Shown here: piece after piece, positions 50,395 to 59,561 of the stretch | Numbering within the stretch: position 1 is the stretch's first letter | Layout: each line of letters begins with the position of its first letter | Origin: DATBJJ01 sp036556425 | Lineage (GTDB): Bacteria > Acidobacteriota > Vicinamibacteria > Vicinamibacterales > 2-12-FULL-66-21 | NCBI GenBank assembly: GCA_036556425.1 | Contig: DATBJJ010000103.1 | Span: 1-64,000, forward strand | Reading direction: 5' to 3' | DNA: 64,000 nt | The notes under the pieces: generated by a model | Databases searched by the model: none | What the model was told of the DNA's origin: nothing | The model's input: only the letters and a program-made list of their open reading frames with translations | Position numbers and translations under genes: made by a program

Positions 50395-50655
50395 ATGCAT
50401 CGCATCCCGATCGAATCATCGCTCGATCTCCACGCCTTCCTTCCCAAGGAGATCCGATCCGTCGTCGAGGAGTACGTGACTGCGGCGGTCGAGGCGGGGC
50501 TGCGAGAGGTGCGGCTCATTCACGGACGCGGTAAGGGCGTGCAGCGCGGGATCGTGCAGCAGACGCTCGATCGCCACGAGCTCGTCGAGGAATTCTGGGA
50601 CGCGCCGGAATCGCATCTCGGCGCGACGGTCGCGCGGCTGAAAGCGAAAGCTTAG
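50395..50655 (+). CDS. Smr-domain protein
   Basis: 86 residues, one Smr domain. SSLDLHAFLPKEI is the LDLHG-like motif and VRLIHGRGKGVQRGIVQ the conserved H-G-x-G loop. Small Smr domains bind or nick nucleic acid, related to the MutS2 C terminus; recent family work links them to ribosome rescue and RNA cleavage. The last four bases overlap the convergent methyltransferase gene. Confidence 0.9.
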   Translation: MHRIPIESSLDLHAFLPKEIRSVVEEYVTAAVEAGLREVRLIHGRGKGVQRGIVQQTLDRHELVEEFWDAPESHLGATVARLKAKA

Positions 50656-51383
50656 AAGATCCCTGGAACGATCCGCCAGCGCACGCGCGCCTGATAGTCG
50701 CGGTACGCTTCGTCTTTCGCGAGCGTGTGTTCCTCGCACACCGCACGCGCGAGCTGCGCGAGATCCGCCGTGGCGAGAAGCGCCGTGTTCCAGAACGTGG
50801 GGTTCGCGGCGAGGAACGCGACGTGCGTGATGAGATACCCCAGATAGATCGGGTGCCGCACGAGGCGGTAGAGGCCCGTGGAGACGATGCCGCGATTCGC
50901 GGGAATCAGGCCGAAGCTGCGGCCGAGCGACAGCTTTCCGCCGATCACCACGAGCAGGCCGGCCGCGCAGATTGCCGCCGACACCGTATCGTCGACGAGC
51001 GGCGCCACCTGTGCCGGCGCCACGAGCGGCGGTCCCATCATCGCGAACGTCGTCAGCATTCGGGCGCGCAGGCTGCGATCGACCACCATCGGCGCGCGGC
51101 GGAACACGGTGAGCACGACGACGAGCGCTTCGCTCGCGAGCAGCAGCAGTCCCGTGAGGCGTCCGGTCTCGAGAAAGTTCGCGCCGATCCGGACGGCCAT
51201 GAACGAGAAGAGCGCGACGATGATCAGCCGCGCCGCGCTGTCGGCGTAATCGCGCTGGCGGACCTCGACGCGGGCGTCGGGAGACGCGAGCGGCTGGCGC
51301 GACACCGACATGTCGAGCGCGATGCCGCCGCCTGCCGCGGCGACGCGGGATTCCGCAGCTTCCGCGATCGCAACCGTTTTCAT
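50652..51383 (-). CDS. Isoprenylcysteine methyltransferase-like membrane protein
   Basis: 243 residues with about five hydrophobic helices. The C-terminal GLYRLVRHPIYLGYLI and EEHTLAKDEAYRDYQARVRWRIVPGIF match the ICMT/phospholipid methyltransferase family (RHPxYxG, then E-x(n)-Y-x-x-Y), which methylates using S-adenosylmethionine in the membrane. The bacterial substrate is unknown. Its ATG overlaps the stop of the AAA+ gene (ATGA), so it is the last gene of that chain. Confidence 0.85.
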   Translation of the reverse strand: MKTVAIAEAAESRVAAAGGGIALDMSVSRQPLASPDARVEVRQRDYADSAARLIIVALFSFMAVRIGANFLETGRLTGLLLLASEALVVVLTVFRRAPMVVDRSLRARMLTTFAMMGPPLVAPAQVAPLVDDTVSAAICAAGLLVVIGGKLSLGRSFGLIPANRGIVSTGLYRLVRHPIYLGYLITHVAFLAANPTFWNTALLATADLAQLARAVCEEHTLAKDEAYRDYQARVRWRIVPGIF

Positions 51384-52717
51384 ACTTGCTCGTTACCCTG
51401 GGATTCTTCCTCTTCCACGAAGTAGCTCGCGCACGCCGCGTCGAGCAGCTCTCGCGTGATCACCGGCTCGCGATCCTCGTAGCGGCATCGATCGACCACC
51501 TGCGAGATCAGGTCGCGCGGATGGCAGGCGCGCATCTGAAGCTTGCGCGGCTGGTAGTACTTGCGATCGAGGTACTCGACCATCACCGGATCGAACCTGA
51601 TGCCGCGGCGCTGGCAGTTCAGCTCGAAGATCCGGCAGTACTCGTCCATCGTTGGATTCTTCGCCGGAATCTTGTACGGAATACGGCGGAGGAACGCTTC
51701 ATCCGCCAGCGACTGCGGCTTGAGGTTCGTGGCGAACACGATGAGCACGTTGAACGGGATCTCGAACTTGCGGCCCGTGTGCAGCGTGAGGTAGTCGACG
51801 CGGCTCTCGAGCGGCACGATCCAGCGGTTCAGCAGGTCGCGGGCGGGAATCCGCTGGCGGCCGAAGTCGTCGACGACGAACACGCCGCCGTTGGCTTTCA
51901 TCTGGATCGGCGCTTCGTAGAATCTCGCGATCGGGTTGAACGTGAGGTCGAGCATTTCGAGCGTGAGCTCGCCGCCCACGACCACGACTGGGCGGATGAT
52001 GCGCTCCCACCGGCGATCGGTCGATGCCGTCGCCACGACGCTGTCGCCGGACGACTGAGGACCGCCGCTCAGCTGATGGCTGACCGGGTCGTACATCGTG
52101 ATCGTCTGCCCGTCGACGTCGATCGCATACGGCATGAACATCTCGTCGCCGTACGCCCGCCCGATGCCCTCGGCGAGGACCGTCTTGCCGTTGCCCGGAG
52201 CGCCGTAGAGGAAGAGCGACTTCCCCGAGTTCACGGCGGGGCCGAGCTGATCGAACATCCCCTTGCTGACGATGAGGTTCTCGAAGCCCGTCGCGAGGCG
52301 CTGCTGGTTCAGGTACGGCTTGGCCGCCATGCACGCGCGCACGTACGCGTTGTACTGCGCGAGCGGCACTGGCGCGGGACCGACGTAGCGAGACAGATCG
52401 AAGAACTGGTTCGCGCGATCGCGGCCGAGGTCGGTGAGCGCGTAGCGATAGCCGGCGGTGCCGGCGCCGCTCGCGCCGCGCACCTCGAGCAGCTTCTCGA
52501 CGCGGCCGTGCTGCACGAGGAGGTCGAGCACCGAGTACGGCACGCGCATCTTCTCGGAGAGCGACGTTCCGCTCGCTTCGCCGGCGACGAGCGTCTTGAG
52601 CAGAACCTGCGCGAGCGTGTCGGGATGCAGGCCCGTCTCTTCAATCGTCGCAGGCGGCGGCGGAGGTGTCGGCTGCGCCACTGAAGACTTCGAATCGAGC
52701 AATGCCGCGAGCGTCAT
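51380..52717 (-). CDS. AAA+ ATPase with N-terminal winged-helix region, pilus-locus associated
   Basis: 445 residues. The first 125 include a small helical/winged region (PDTLAQVLLKTLVAGEASGTSLSEK...), then a linker and a AAA+ domain with Walker A GAPGNGKT, Walker B GVFVVDDFG and sensor-like VLIVFATNL. It is coupled by four-base overlaps to DUF192 upstream and the methyltransferase downstream, and follows the tadBC genes. The family is seen as an uncharacterised ATP-binding protein; its role with the pilus is inferred from position only. Confidence 0.8.
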   Translation of the reverse strand: MTLAALLDSKSSVAQPTPPPPPATIEETGLHPDTLAQVLLKTLVAGEASGTSLSEKMRVPYSVLDLLVQHGRVEKLLEVRGASGAGTAGYRYALTDLGRDRANQFFDLSRYVGPAPVPLAQYNAYVRACMAAKPYLNQQRLATGFENLIVSKGMFDQLGPAVNSGKSLFLYGAPGNGKTVLAEGIGRAYGDEMFMPYAIDVDGQTITMYDPVSHQLSGGPQSSGDSVVATASTDRRWERIIRPVVVVGGELTLEMLDLTFNPIARFYEAPIQMKANGGVFVVDDFGRQRIPARDLLNRWIVPLESRVDYLTLHTGRKFEIPFNVLIVFATNLKPQSLADEAFLRRIPYKIPAKNPTMDEYCRIFELNCQRRGIRFDPVMVEYLDRKYYQPRKLQMRACHPRDLISQVVDRCRYEDREPVITRELLDAACASYFVEEEESQGNEQV

Positions 52718-53109
52718 CTGATCACTCCTGAGGTCTCTCGCGAGACGGTGTCCCTACACAGCGACTCGAACGCGATCCGATGGCCGAGCGTGGTGCCCGA
52801 CTGCGTGAGCGCGCCGACCGGCAGCTCGAGGACGCCGGCCGTTCCGCGCCGCGGCAGTCGAATCCGCCACGGCTTGAGGTTCTCCACGCGATCGATCACC
52901 ACGCCGCGGTCGTCGAGCGCGACGATGTCGATCGCGAATCGCATCCACCACGTGTGCACGCCGCGGCTCGGAACGATCCACAGCCCTTCGCCGGGCTCGA
53001 GCCCGGTCCGGTTGAGCAGTCCCACCGCCCGTGTCGCGCGCGTGTCCGCGACGGCGACGAGGTCGGCCACGATGGCCCCGGTGTCGAGATTCCTCGCGAT
53101 GAGCGCCAA
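52714..53109 (-). CDS. DUF192-family protein
   Basis: 131 residues. RAVGLLNRTGLEPGEGLWIVPSRGVHTWWMRFAIDIVALDDRGVVIDRVENLKPWR matches DUF192, with the conserved GLM...TF.M..P.D-like core in the form VHTWWMRFAIDI. The family is small and its function unknown; most members are exported, but no signal peptide is seen here. It lies 12 bases after tadC and overlaps the AAA+ gene (ATGA), suggesting a link with the Tad machine. Confidence 0.88.
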   Translation of the reverse strand: MALIARNLDTGAIVADLVAVADTRATRAVGLLNRTGLEPGEGLWIVPSRGVHTWWMRFAIDIVALDDRGVVIDRVENLKPWRIRLPRRGTAGVLELPVGALTQSGTTLGHRIAFESLCRDTVSRETSGVIR

Positions 53110-53121
53110 CGCCGGTCTCCT

Positions 53122-54027
53122 CTATTTGTTCGCCATCGGCACCAGCACGGTCATGAACTTGATCGCCGCCGGACCGATGGTGACGACCCAGATCGCCGGG
53201 AAGATGCAGAAGACCAGCGGAAACACCATCTTGACGCCCGTCTTCGCGGCCGCTTCCTCCGCGCGCTGGCGGCGCTTGGTCCGCAACGTCTCGGAGAAGA
53301 CGCGCAGCGATTGCGCGACGCTCGTGCCGAACTTGTCGGTCTGAATCAGCATCGTCACGAGCGACGAGAGATCGTCGACGCCGGTCCGGTCCGCCAGATT
53401 GCGCAGCGCTTCGGGACGCGCCTTGCCGGCGCGCAGCTCGAGGTTGACGAGCTTCAGCTCGTCCGAGAGATCGGGGTAGGCGAACGCGAGCTCCTGCCCC
53501 ACGCGCTGCAGCGCCTGGTCGAGCCCGAGGCCGGCCTCGACGCTCACGACCATCAGGTCCAGCGCATCCGCGAGCGACAGCCGGATCCGGTGCGCGCGGC
53601 GCTTCGCCATCCGGGCGAGCACCATGCCGGGCAGGATGTAGCCGATGCCAAGGCCGCCGAGCGCAAGCATCAGGTTCGGCTTCATGACAACCGACGTCGC
53701 GAACAGCGCGAAGAGCAGGAGCGCGAACACGACGCGGATGCCGAAGAACACCGTCACGGCCTCGTCTCGTCGATAGCCTGCCTGCACGAGCCGGAGGCGG
53801 AGCGTGCCGAGCTCTTTCGGCGATCGCGGCGCCTTCTCGCCGACGCGCTTCACGAAGCTCACGAACGCGTCGAGCGGTCCGGCCTGCTCCACGTCGTCGC
53901 GCACGCGTCCGGTCGTCAGCTCCTCGAGCCGCCGATCGATGGCAACCGCACGGTTCGGCATCAGGAAAAACGCCGCGCCGCCGACGACAACCGAGCCGAA
54001 GATGAATGCCAACAGTGGCAGCAGCAC
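53122..54027 (-). CDS. tadC: Tad pilus inner-membrane platform protein TadC
   Basis: 301 residues of the type II secretion F family. An N-terminal helix, two central helices near 100-135 and a C-terminal helix surround a cytoplasmic block with SLADALDLMVVSVEAGLGLDQALQRVGQEL, the T2SSF repeat. It works with TadB to form the platform in the inner membrane. It starts one base after tadB ends. Confidence 0.92.
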   Translation of the reverse strand: MLLPLLAFIFGSVVVGGAAFFLMPNRAVAIDRRLEELTTGRVRDDVEQAGPLDAFVSFVKRVGEKAPRSPKELGTLRLRLVQAGYRRDEAVTVFFGIRVVFALLLFALFATSVVMKPNLMLALGGLGIGYILPGMVLARMAKRRAHRIRLSLADALDLMVVSVEAGLGLDQALQRVGQELAFAYPDLSDELKLVNLELRAGKARPEALRNLADRTGVDDLSSLVTMLIQTDKFGTSVAQSLRVFSETLRTKRRQRAEEAAAKTGVKMVFPLVFCIFPAIWVVTIGPAAIKFMTVLVPMANK

Positions 54028-54028
54028 G

Positions 54029-55012
54029 CTACACCTCGATTTTGATGACCTGACGGATCCAGAAGTACCCGATGGTCTGCATGACGACCGCGGTCATCAA
54101 CATGAACTGCCCCATACGCTCGCGGAAGAGCAGGTTCATGTGATCCGGATTGATGAACGTCAACGCGATGCAGAGGACGACGGGAAGCGCGAGCAGCACG
54201 TAGCCGGTGAATCGGCCGTGCGCCGTGTGCACGCGCACCTGACGGAGAATCTTGAAGCGCTCGCGCACGACGTGCGCGAGGTTCTCGAGGATCTCGGACA
54301 GGTTGCCGCCGGTCTCGCGCTGAATCAGCACGGCCGTCGCGAAGAAGCGGACGTCGAGCGAGGGAACGCGCGCCGTCAAGTTCTCGAGCGCGTCCTTCAT
54401 CGGGAGACCGAAGTTCTGCTCGTCGAAGGTCTTTCGGAACTCCGGACCCACGGGCTCGTCCATCTCGTCGGCCACCATCCGGAGTCCGGTCACGAACGCG
54501 TGGCCGGCCTTCAGCGCGCGCGCGACGAGGTCCAGCGCCTCGGGGAAATCCTCCTCGAACTTGTGGATGCGCTTCGATCGCTTGTAGCCGAGGAAGAAGA
54601 ACGGAACCGCCGCGCCCAGGGCGCCGCCGATGAGGAACGCGAGCGGGTTCTTCATCAGCATCATGAAGATGAAGCCGAACACGCCGCCGAACATCAGGGC
54701 CGCGAGAATCACGGTGCTGACGCTCGTCTTCACGCCGGTCTGCTCGATCCAGCGGCTGAGCGCCGAGCCCTTCTGCGTGCCGCCCAGCATCTTGTCGAGC
54801 GCCGGCAGCATGCCCGTCTGAGACGCCTTGCGGATCGATTGATCCGCCGTGTCGGCGTCGGGCGGCTCTTCGGGCGAGGAGATCTCTTGAATACGAGCGT
54901 CCAGCTTGCGCTGCAGCATCATCCCCGGCACCTTCGTCGCGCCGAAGTACGCGCCGAAGACGAGGGCGACGCCCACGCCGAACGCGATGATCGTCAAGAC
55001 CATCAGCACCAT
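54029..55012 (-). CDS. tadB: Tad pilus inner-membrane platform protein TadB
   Basis: 327 residues of the same F family. FEEDFPEALDLVARALKAGHAFVTGLRMVADEM and QRETGGNLSEILENLAHVVRERFKI are the characteristic F-domain helices. Several membrane helices at both ends. The ATG at 55012 shares a base with the cpaF stop and has GGAGG seven bases upstream; a GTG three bases earlier is also possible. Confidence 0.92.
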   Translation of the reverse strand: MVLMVLTIIAFGVGVALVFGAYFGATKVPGMMLQRKLDARIQEISSPEEPPDADTADQSIRKASQTGMLPALDKMLGGTQKGSALSRWIEQTGVKTSVSTVILAALMFGGVFGFIFMMLMKNPLAFLIGGALGAAVPFFFLGYKRSKRIHKFEEDFPEALDLVARALKAGHAFVTGLRMVADEMDEPVGPEFRKTFDEQNFGLPMKDALENLTARVPSLDVRFFATAVLIQRETGGNLSEILENLAHVVRERFKILRQVRVHTAHGRFTGYVLLALPVVLCIALTFINPDHMNLLFRERMGQFMLMTAVVMQTIGYFWIRQVIKIEV

Positions 55013-56355
55013 CACCGCACCTCCGTGACGCCCTCGAACATGTCGGCAGGCAGATGGATGCCCGATGCCTTGAGGCGCTCGCACACCTTCGGCCGCACGC
55101 CCGTCGCGCGGAACCGGCCGATCACCTTCCCTTCTTGGGTAACGCCAAGCTTCTCGAAAGTGAACACTTCCTGCATCGTGATCACGTCGCCTTCCATGCC
55201 CGTGATCTCAGAGACGCTCGTGACCTTTCTGGTGCCGTCGCTCATGCGCGTCTGCTGAATCACGAGCTGAATCGCGGAGGCGATCTGCTGGCGCATCGCA
55301 CGCTCCGGCAGGTTCATGTTGCCCATCGCGATCATGGTTTCGATACGGGTCAGCGCGTCGCGCGGCGTGTTCGCGTGGACCGTCGTCAGCGATCCGTCGT
55401 GGCCCGTGTTCATGGCCTGGAGCATGTCCAGCGCTTCCTCGCCGCGGCCCTCGCCGACGACGATGCGATCGGGGCGCATACGCAGGGCGTTGATGACCAG
55501 CTGCCGCTGCCGGATTGCGCCCTTGCCTTCGACGTTGGGCGGACGCGTCTCGAGGCGCGCCACGTGCTCCTGGTGCAGCTGGAGCTCGGCGGCGTCCTCG
55601 ATCGTGACGATGCGCTCGCGGGAGGAGATGAATCCGGACAGCACGTTGAGCAGCGTCGTCTTGCCCGCGCCCGTGCCCCCGCTGATGATCGCGTTGAGGC
55701 GCGCGCGCACGCAGAACTCGAGGAACTCGAGCATCGGCCGCGTCATCGCGCGAAGCGACACGAGGTCTTCCGCCTTCAAGCGCTCTGCGGGAAATCGGCG
55801 GATCGAGAGCAGCGGACCGTCGACCGCGAGCGGCGGGATGATCGCGTTGACGCGCGAGCCGTCCGGCAGGCGCGCGTCGACCATCGGCGAGCTGTCGTCG
55901 ACGCGCCGGCCGACGCCGCTCACGATGCGGTCGATGACACGCATCAGGTGCTTGTCGTCCTGGAACGTCGTCGGCAGCCGCTCGAGCTTGCCGCCGCGCT
56001 CCACGTACACGTTCCTATAGGTGTTGACCAGGATGTCGCTGACCGACGTGTCGCGCAGCAGCGGCTCCAGCGGACCGAGGCCGAAGACCTCGTCGATGAT
56101 GTCGCCGAGGACCGCGTCCCGCTCGCTCATGCTGAGCGGCATGCCTTCTTCCGCGATCAGCTCGAACACGAGCGATCGAATCTCCGCTTCGGCGCGCGAG
56201 CGTTCCGCCGACGCCAGCGATTCGAGATTCAGGCGGTTGAGCAGCTTCTTGTGGACGTTCGCCTTCAGCTCGATGTACTGAGGACGCGGCGTCTCGATGC
56301 GCGGCCGGGCAGGCGCGTTCTTGTCCGGCGGCGTGTTGAGCGAGAGTAGGCTCAT
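55012..56355 (-). CDS. cpaF: Tad/Flp pilus assembly ATPase CpaF (TadA)
   Basis: 447 residues. A GspE-type secretion ATPase: Walker A GGTGAGKTTLLNVLS, Asp box and Walker B region with RIVVGEGRGEEALDMLQAMNTGHDGSLTTVHAN, containing the His box. It powers pilus assembly from the cytoplasm. tadB and tadC follow without gaps, cpaE precedes after 107 bases containing two hairpins. Confidence 0.95.
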   Translation of the reverse strand: MSLLSLNTPPDKNAPARPRIETPRPQYIELKANVHKKLLNRLNLESLASAERSRAEAEIRSLVFELIAEEGMPLSMSERDAVLGDIIDEVFGLGPLEPLLRDTSVSDILVNTYRNVYVERGGKLERLPTTFQDDKHLMRVIDRIVSGVGRRVDDSSPMVDARLPDGSRVNAIIPPLAVDGPLLSIRRFPAERLKAEDLVSLRAMTRPMLEFLEFCVRARLNAIISGGTGAGKTTLLNVLSGFISSRERIVTIEDAAELQLHQEHVARLETRPPNVEGKGAIRQRQLVINALRMRPDRIVVGEGRGEEALDMLQAMNTGHDGSLTTVHANTPRDALTRIETMIAMGNMNLPERAMRQQIASAIQLVIQQTRMSDGTRKVTSVSEITGMEGDVITMQEVFTFEKLGVTQEGKVIGRFRATGVRPKVCERLKASGIHLPADMFEGVTEVR

Positions 56356-56363
56356 AATTTTTC

Positions 56364-56424
56364 CGGGGGGCTTCGCCCCGCCGGACCCCCCATCGCCGTC
56401 GCTCGCGGGGCCCCAATGCCCCGC
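56364..56424. repeat. Two GC-rich hairpins between cpaE and cpaF
   Basis: CCGGGGGGCTTCGCCCCG from 56364 and GCGGGG...CCCCGC at 56405-56424. They lie inside the leftward pilus operon, just before the cpaF start. They may adjust relative expression or be repeat elements. No U-run is seen. Confidence 0.5.
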
Positions 56425-56462
56425 TCCGCTCCGGCGTGCGCGCCACAGGCGCGCTCATGTCA

Positions 56463-57632
56463 CTACAGCAATCCGAGAAACGCCCGCCGTTTCTCCGGTT
56501 CCTTCGCTTCTTCCTGCTGGCCGAGCAGCTGCCGCGTGAAGTTGGCGAACTGCGACGCGAGCTCCGACTGCGCCGCGAGTCCGAGCGGCACGCCGGAATT
56601 CAGCGCCGTCGAGACCGTGCGGTAGTCGCTCGTGAACGATTGGAAAATGCCGAAGCCGAGCGCCGTCTCGATCTGCTTCGGCGCGATCAGGTTCTGATCC
56701 GACGTGCGATTCAAGAGGATCTTCACGCGCTCGGTGCCGGCGCCGAGCTGCCGCGCTCGATCGACGAGCCGCTGCGCGTTGCGAATCGACGGCACGTCAG
56801 GATTCGCGATGAGGAAGACCGTGTCCGCCGTGTAGAGCGTCGCCACCACGAACGAATTGATCATGTTGCCCGCGTCGATCACGATGTGCTCATAGGTGCG
56901 TCCGAGCACCCGAAGCAGCTCTTCGATCGCGCCGGCATCCTGTGCGTTCGGACGATCGAACTGCTCCGATCCCGCGAGGATGTCGAGTCCCGACTTGTGC
57001 TTCGAGACCAGCTCTCTGAGAAAGTCCTTGTCGAGGCGGTGCAAGCTATCGATCGCATCCAGCACGGTGAAGCGCGGACGCACGCCGAGGAACAGCGCGA
57101 CCTCGCCGAGGCACGGCTTCAAGTCCACGATGATCGTGGGACGCCGCGAGACGCGCGCGATCTCCACCGCGCAATTCACGGACACCGTCGTCGTCCCGGC
57201 GCCGCCCTTCGCGCCAAGGAACACGTGCGTCACGCACGGCTGGCGCGAGCCCGCGTGCGCGGCTTCGCGTCGCGCGGCCGTCTTGCGCACCGCGCCGTGA
57301 AACGACTCTTCCATCGTCCGGCCACCGGGCGACCATGGGAAGAACTCGTTGGCTCCGGCGCGCATCGCGCCGAGGATCAAATCCGACTCCGCCGCCTGCG
57401 CGATGGCGAAGATCGCCATCGAACCGTGTCCTGCGCGGAGCCGCTCGATCGCGGCCATGCCGGACGAGGCGTCGCCGCGGAGATCGACGACCGCGACGTC
57501 GGGACTCGAGCCGTCCGCGCTCCCGCGGCCGTCCACGATGCCGATGGGGATGCCACATCCGCGCAGCATCTGCGCGGCTTGCCGCTTGAATTCCTCGTCG
57601 TGGCTGACGATGAGTGCCGTGAGCTGTGCCAT
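56463..57632 (-). CDS. cpaE: Pilus assembly protein CpaE (TadZ)
   Basis: 389 residues. A receiver-like N-terminal domain (about 1-120, ALIVSHDEEFKRQA, DVAVVDLRGD) is followed by a MinD/ParA-like ATPase with deviant Walker A VFLGAKGGAGTTTVSVN. This two-part layout is that of CpaE/TadZ, which places the pilus machine at a cell pole. It is the first gene of the cpaE-cpaF-tadB-tadC run. Confidence 0.93.
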   Translation of the reverse strand: MAQLTALIVSHDEEFKRQAAQMLRGCGIPIGIVDGRGSADGSSPDVAVVDLRGDASSGMAAIERLRAGHGSMAIFAIAQAAESDLILGAMRAGANEFFPWSPGGRTMEESFHGAVRKTAARREAAHAGSRQPCVTHVFLGAKGGAGTTTVSVNCAVEIARVSRRPTIIVDLKPCLGEVALFLGVRPRFTVLDAIDSLHRLDKDFLRELVSKHKSGLDILAGSEQFDRPNAQDAGAIEELLRVLGRTYEHIVIDAGNMINSFVVATLYTADTVFLIANPDVPSIRNAQRLVDRARQLGAGTERVKILLNRTSDQNLIAPKQIETALGFGIFQSFTSDYRTVSTALNSGVPLGLAAQSELASQFANFTRQLLGQQEEAKEPEKRRAFLGLL

Positions 57633-57941
57633 GGTTCTCGATGTCCGATCGATCGGTGGTGCGTCTAGATAAAAGGGTGCCGCGCGGTGGACGTGCCACC
57701 CCGTGGGTAACAGATTGGCAACCGGTATGCCGCCACCCAGGGTCCCTGTTTATTCAGATAAACCACTGATTCTATGGGCCTTGACTCCTCTCAACGCGGC
57801 GCGCACCGGGCGTTTTCGCCCCGCGCCGCCCACGGTTCCGTCGTTCGACGGACGGATTTGTCGCCAGCCGATCGGGCGGGTCCCTGGACCCGCCCACCGA
57901 CTTCGTATCCCCCGTCAAGATCTGTCAGACGCCCTGAAGCA

Positions 57942-57976
57942 CGAAACCCTGACCGCGGGTTGCGATCAGGGTTTCG
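57942..57976. terminator. Perfect 11-bp stem-loop after the TadG-like gene
   Basis: CGAAACCCTGA (57942-57952) and TCAGGGTTTCG (57966-57976) enclose a 13-base loop. It lies 43 bases beyond the TadG-like stop in the direction of transcription. There is no U-run, so a Rho-assisted or structural role is possible. Confidence 0.5.
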
Positions 57977-58000
57977 TCGAACGTCTATGCGCTACTCAGT

Positions 58001-58016
58001 TCCGGCTGAAGCCGGA
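58001..58016. repeat. REP-like palindrome TCCGGC-TGAA-GCCGGA
   Basis: Third copy of the GCCGGAC family. As in the copy at 15446 it is followed by CGCTAC; here the CTA is the TadG-like stop codon on the minus strand. Confidence 0.65.
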
Positions 58017-58018
58017 CG

Positions 58019-59500
58019 CTACTTCGTCAGTCGGATGATCTGATTCTGCAGCTCCGCGAAGGCAGGACCCACGTCGTCCGGCGTCGCGGCGAAGTAGAAC
58101 TTGCCCTCGAGCTGCGACGGCGGCGCGACGAAGTCCGGCGACGTCCGGTCGTTCGCGACGCGTTTGAGGATGTCCGCCGACGGCTCGAGCCGCGTGCCCA
58201 GACGGCACGTCACGAGCTCGCCCATGCCAATCGTATAAATGCGAATCGGATAGTCGCCCGCCGCATCGGTCCGCGCAGCGTTCGAGATGATCTCGATGAG
58301 GTTCCGCGCCGAGTTGTTGATGTTGCGGATGTGCGCCGGGAAGCGTCCCGCACCCGCGTTCCAGTCCATCAGCCCGCGGCGGCTCGACTGCGCGCCGCCA
58401 TCCACGTTGAGTGCGTTCGTCTGGAGCGGGAACGACGTCGGAATAGCGTTGCTCCGATGCTCGGTGTGGAACGTGGTCAACGGCAGATACGGAATCGCCG
58501 GACTCGCTCCCTGAACGGGAATCGTCAGCGGACTATCCCACTGTGGCGGACGGAACGAGCGAGCGGGGGTCGCGGCGCCGGTGTCTGTATTGTACAGACC
58601 GTCGATTACCGGGTCGTTGTGCGTCTGGTTGTCCGGGTCGGGACACGTACCGTCCGGAAAGTCCCACGTTCTCAATCCGCGGGTCTGTCCGGCGGCTACG
58701 CCGGGATACACGCCGGGGACGCTGTTCGACGCGCCGTCGGTGAACAGCACGATGACGCGAAGGCCGGACTGCTGACCCGACGGCACGGAGCGGAGCTCGT
58801 CCCACCCGCGATAGATGCCCTGAACCATCGCCGTGCTTCCGCCCGGCAAACTGTTGGGCACGGCCGCCTGCAGCGTGGCTTTATCGAAGCCGCGGCCAGC
58901 CGGCATCGCATACCGCACGCTCGCGCCGTTTCCGAAGAACACCATTCCGATGCGGTCGGCATCTTCGTCGAACGCGCCGATGAAGGTGCGCACCGCGTCG
59001 CGAACGTACGGCCACCGCCATCCGATCGAGCTCGACACGTCGATGACGAGCTCCAGATCGACCATTCGGCGCCGCGCTTCACCCGTCGCATGCACCTGAA
59101 GCTCGGAGAAGTTTGCGAGCTTCATGAACGACGTCGGCACCGTCGCCGTCGCCGTGACGGTTACGACGTTGACGCCGGTCTCGGGAATCGTCTGCAAATC
59201 GAAGAACCCGGCGGAGCCCGGGCTCGTCGAGTACGTCGTGCCCATCCAGCCGTTCGGGAAATTCGCGCGATAGATGTTGCCGGCTTCCTGCGCGGGGTTG
59301 CCGCTGTTGAGCATGCGCGCCGCACCGAGCGCCGCGCCGTCCACCGCCTTCGAGAGCTGCGCCTGCACGACGTACGCGCGGCCCGTGTCGACTGCGAGAC
59401 CGACGAAGATCAGTAGGACGGTCAGAAAGACCGCAATGTAGAAGAGCGTGAAGCCCTCTTCGTTTCGCGCGCGCGTGAGAAGCGATCTGTGTCTAGTCAT
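58019..59500 (-). CDS. TadG-like pilus protein with VWA domain
   Basis: 493 residues from the ATG at 59500. GFTLFYIAVFLTVLLIFVGLAVDTGRAYVVQAQLSKAVDGAALGAAR is the TadG/putative Flp-G N-terminal helix with the adjacent conserved region. A von Willebrand A domain follows with LELVIDVSSSIGW, a complete MIDAS start (DxSxS), and VIVLFTDGASN. It is probably an envelope-anchored, metal-binding adhesive or assembly factor. Four Cys or fewer are present. It is followed by the hairpin-rich gap. Confidence 0.9.
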   Translation of the reverse strand: MTRHRSLLTRARNEEGFTLFYIAVFLTVLLIFVGLAVDTGRAYVVQAQLSKAVDGAALGAARMLNSGNPAQEAGNIYRANFPNGWMGTTYSTSPGSAGFFDLQTIPETGVNVVTVTATATVPTSFMKLANFSELQVHATGEARRRMVDLELVIDVSSSIGWRWPYVRDAVRTFIGAFDEDADRIGMVFFGNGASVRYAMPAGRGFDKATLQAAVPNSLPGGSTAMVQGIYRGWDELRSVPSGQQSGLRVIVLFTDGASNSVPGVYPGVAAGQTRGLRTWDFPDGTCPDPDNQTHNDPVIDGLYNTDTGAATPARSFRPPQWDSPLTIPVQGASPAIPYLPLTTFHTEHRSNAIPTSFPLQTNALNVDGGAQSSRRGLMDWNAGAGRFPAHIRNINNSARNLIEIISNAARTDAAGDYPIRIYTIGMGELVTCRLGTRLEPSADILKRVANDRTSPDFVAPPSQLEGKFYFAATPDDVGPAFAELQNQIIRLTK

Positions 59501-59561
59501 GGCCGTTCGCCTTCGGTCGTCGTGGCTACGAAGAGCCACGCGTTAGCAACGCTCCCGTCCT

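Larger units (their letters stand above)
57633..58018. other. 386-base gap with three hairpins, no gene
   Basis: Between the TadG-like stop and the cpaE start, both leftward. It contains a perfect 10-base-arm hairpin GGGCGGGTCC-CT-GGACCCGCCC (57874-57895), a perfect 11-base-arm hairpin CGAAACCCTGA...TCAGGGTTTCG (57942-57976) and a REP-like palindrome at 58001-58016. The hairpins probably end the upstream tadE/G transcript. The remaining part should hold the cpaE promoter; no clear box was found. Confidence 0.6.

Noticed and set aside
57703..58038. A 111-codon plus-strand frame in the gap before cpaE
   Set aside because: It consists of hairpins and a REP-like element and ends in typical REP-derived residues; no ribosome site and no domain.
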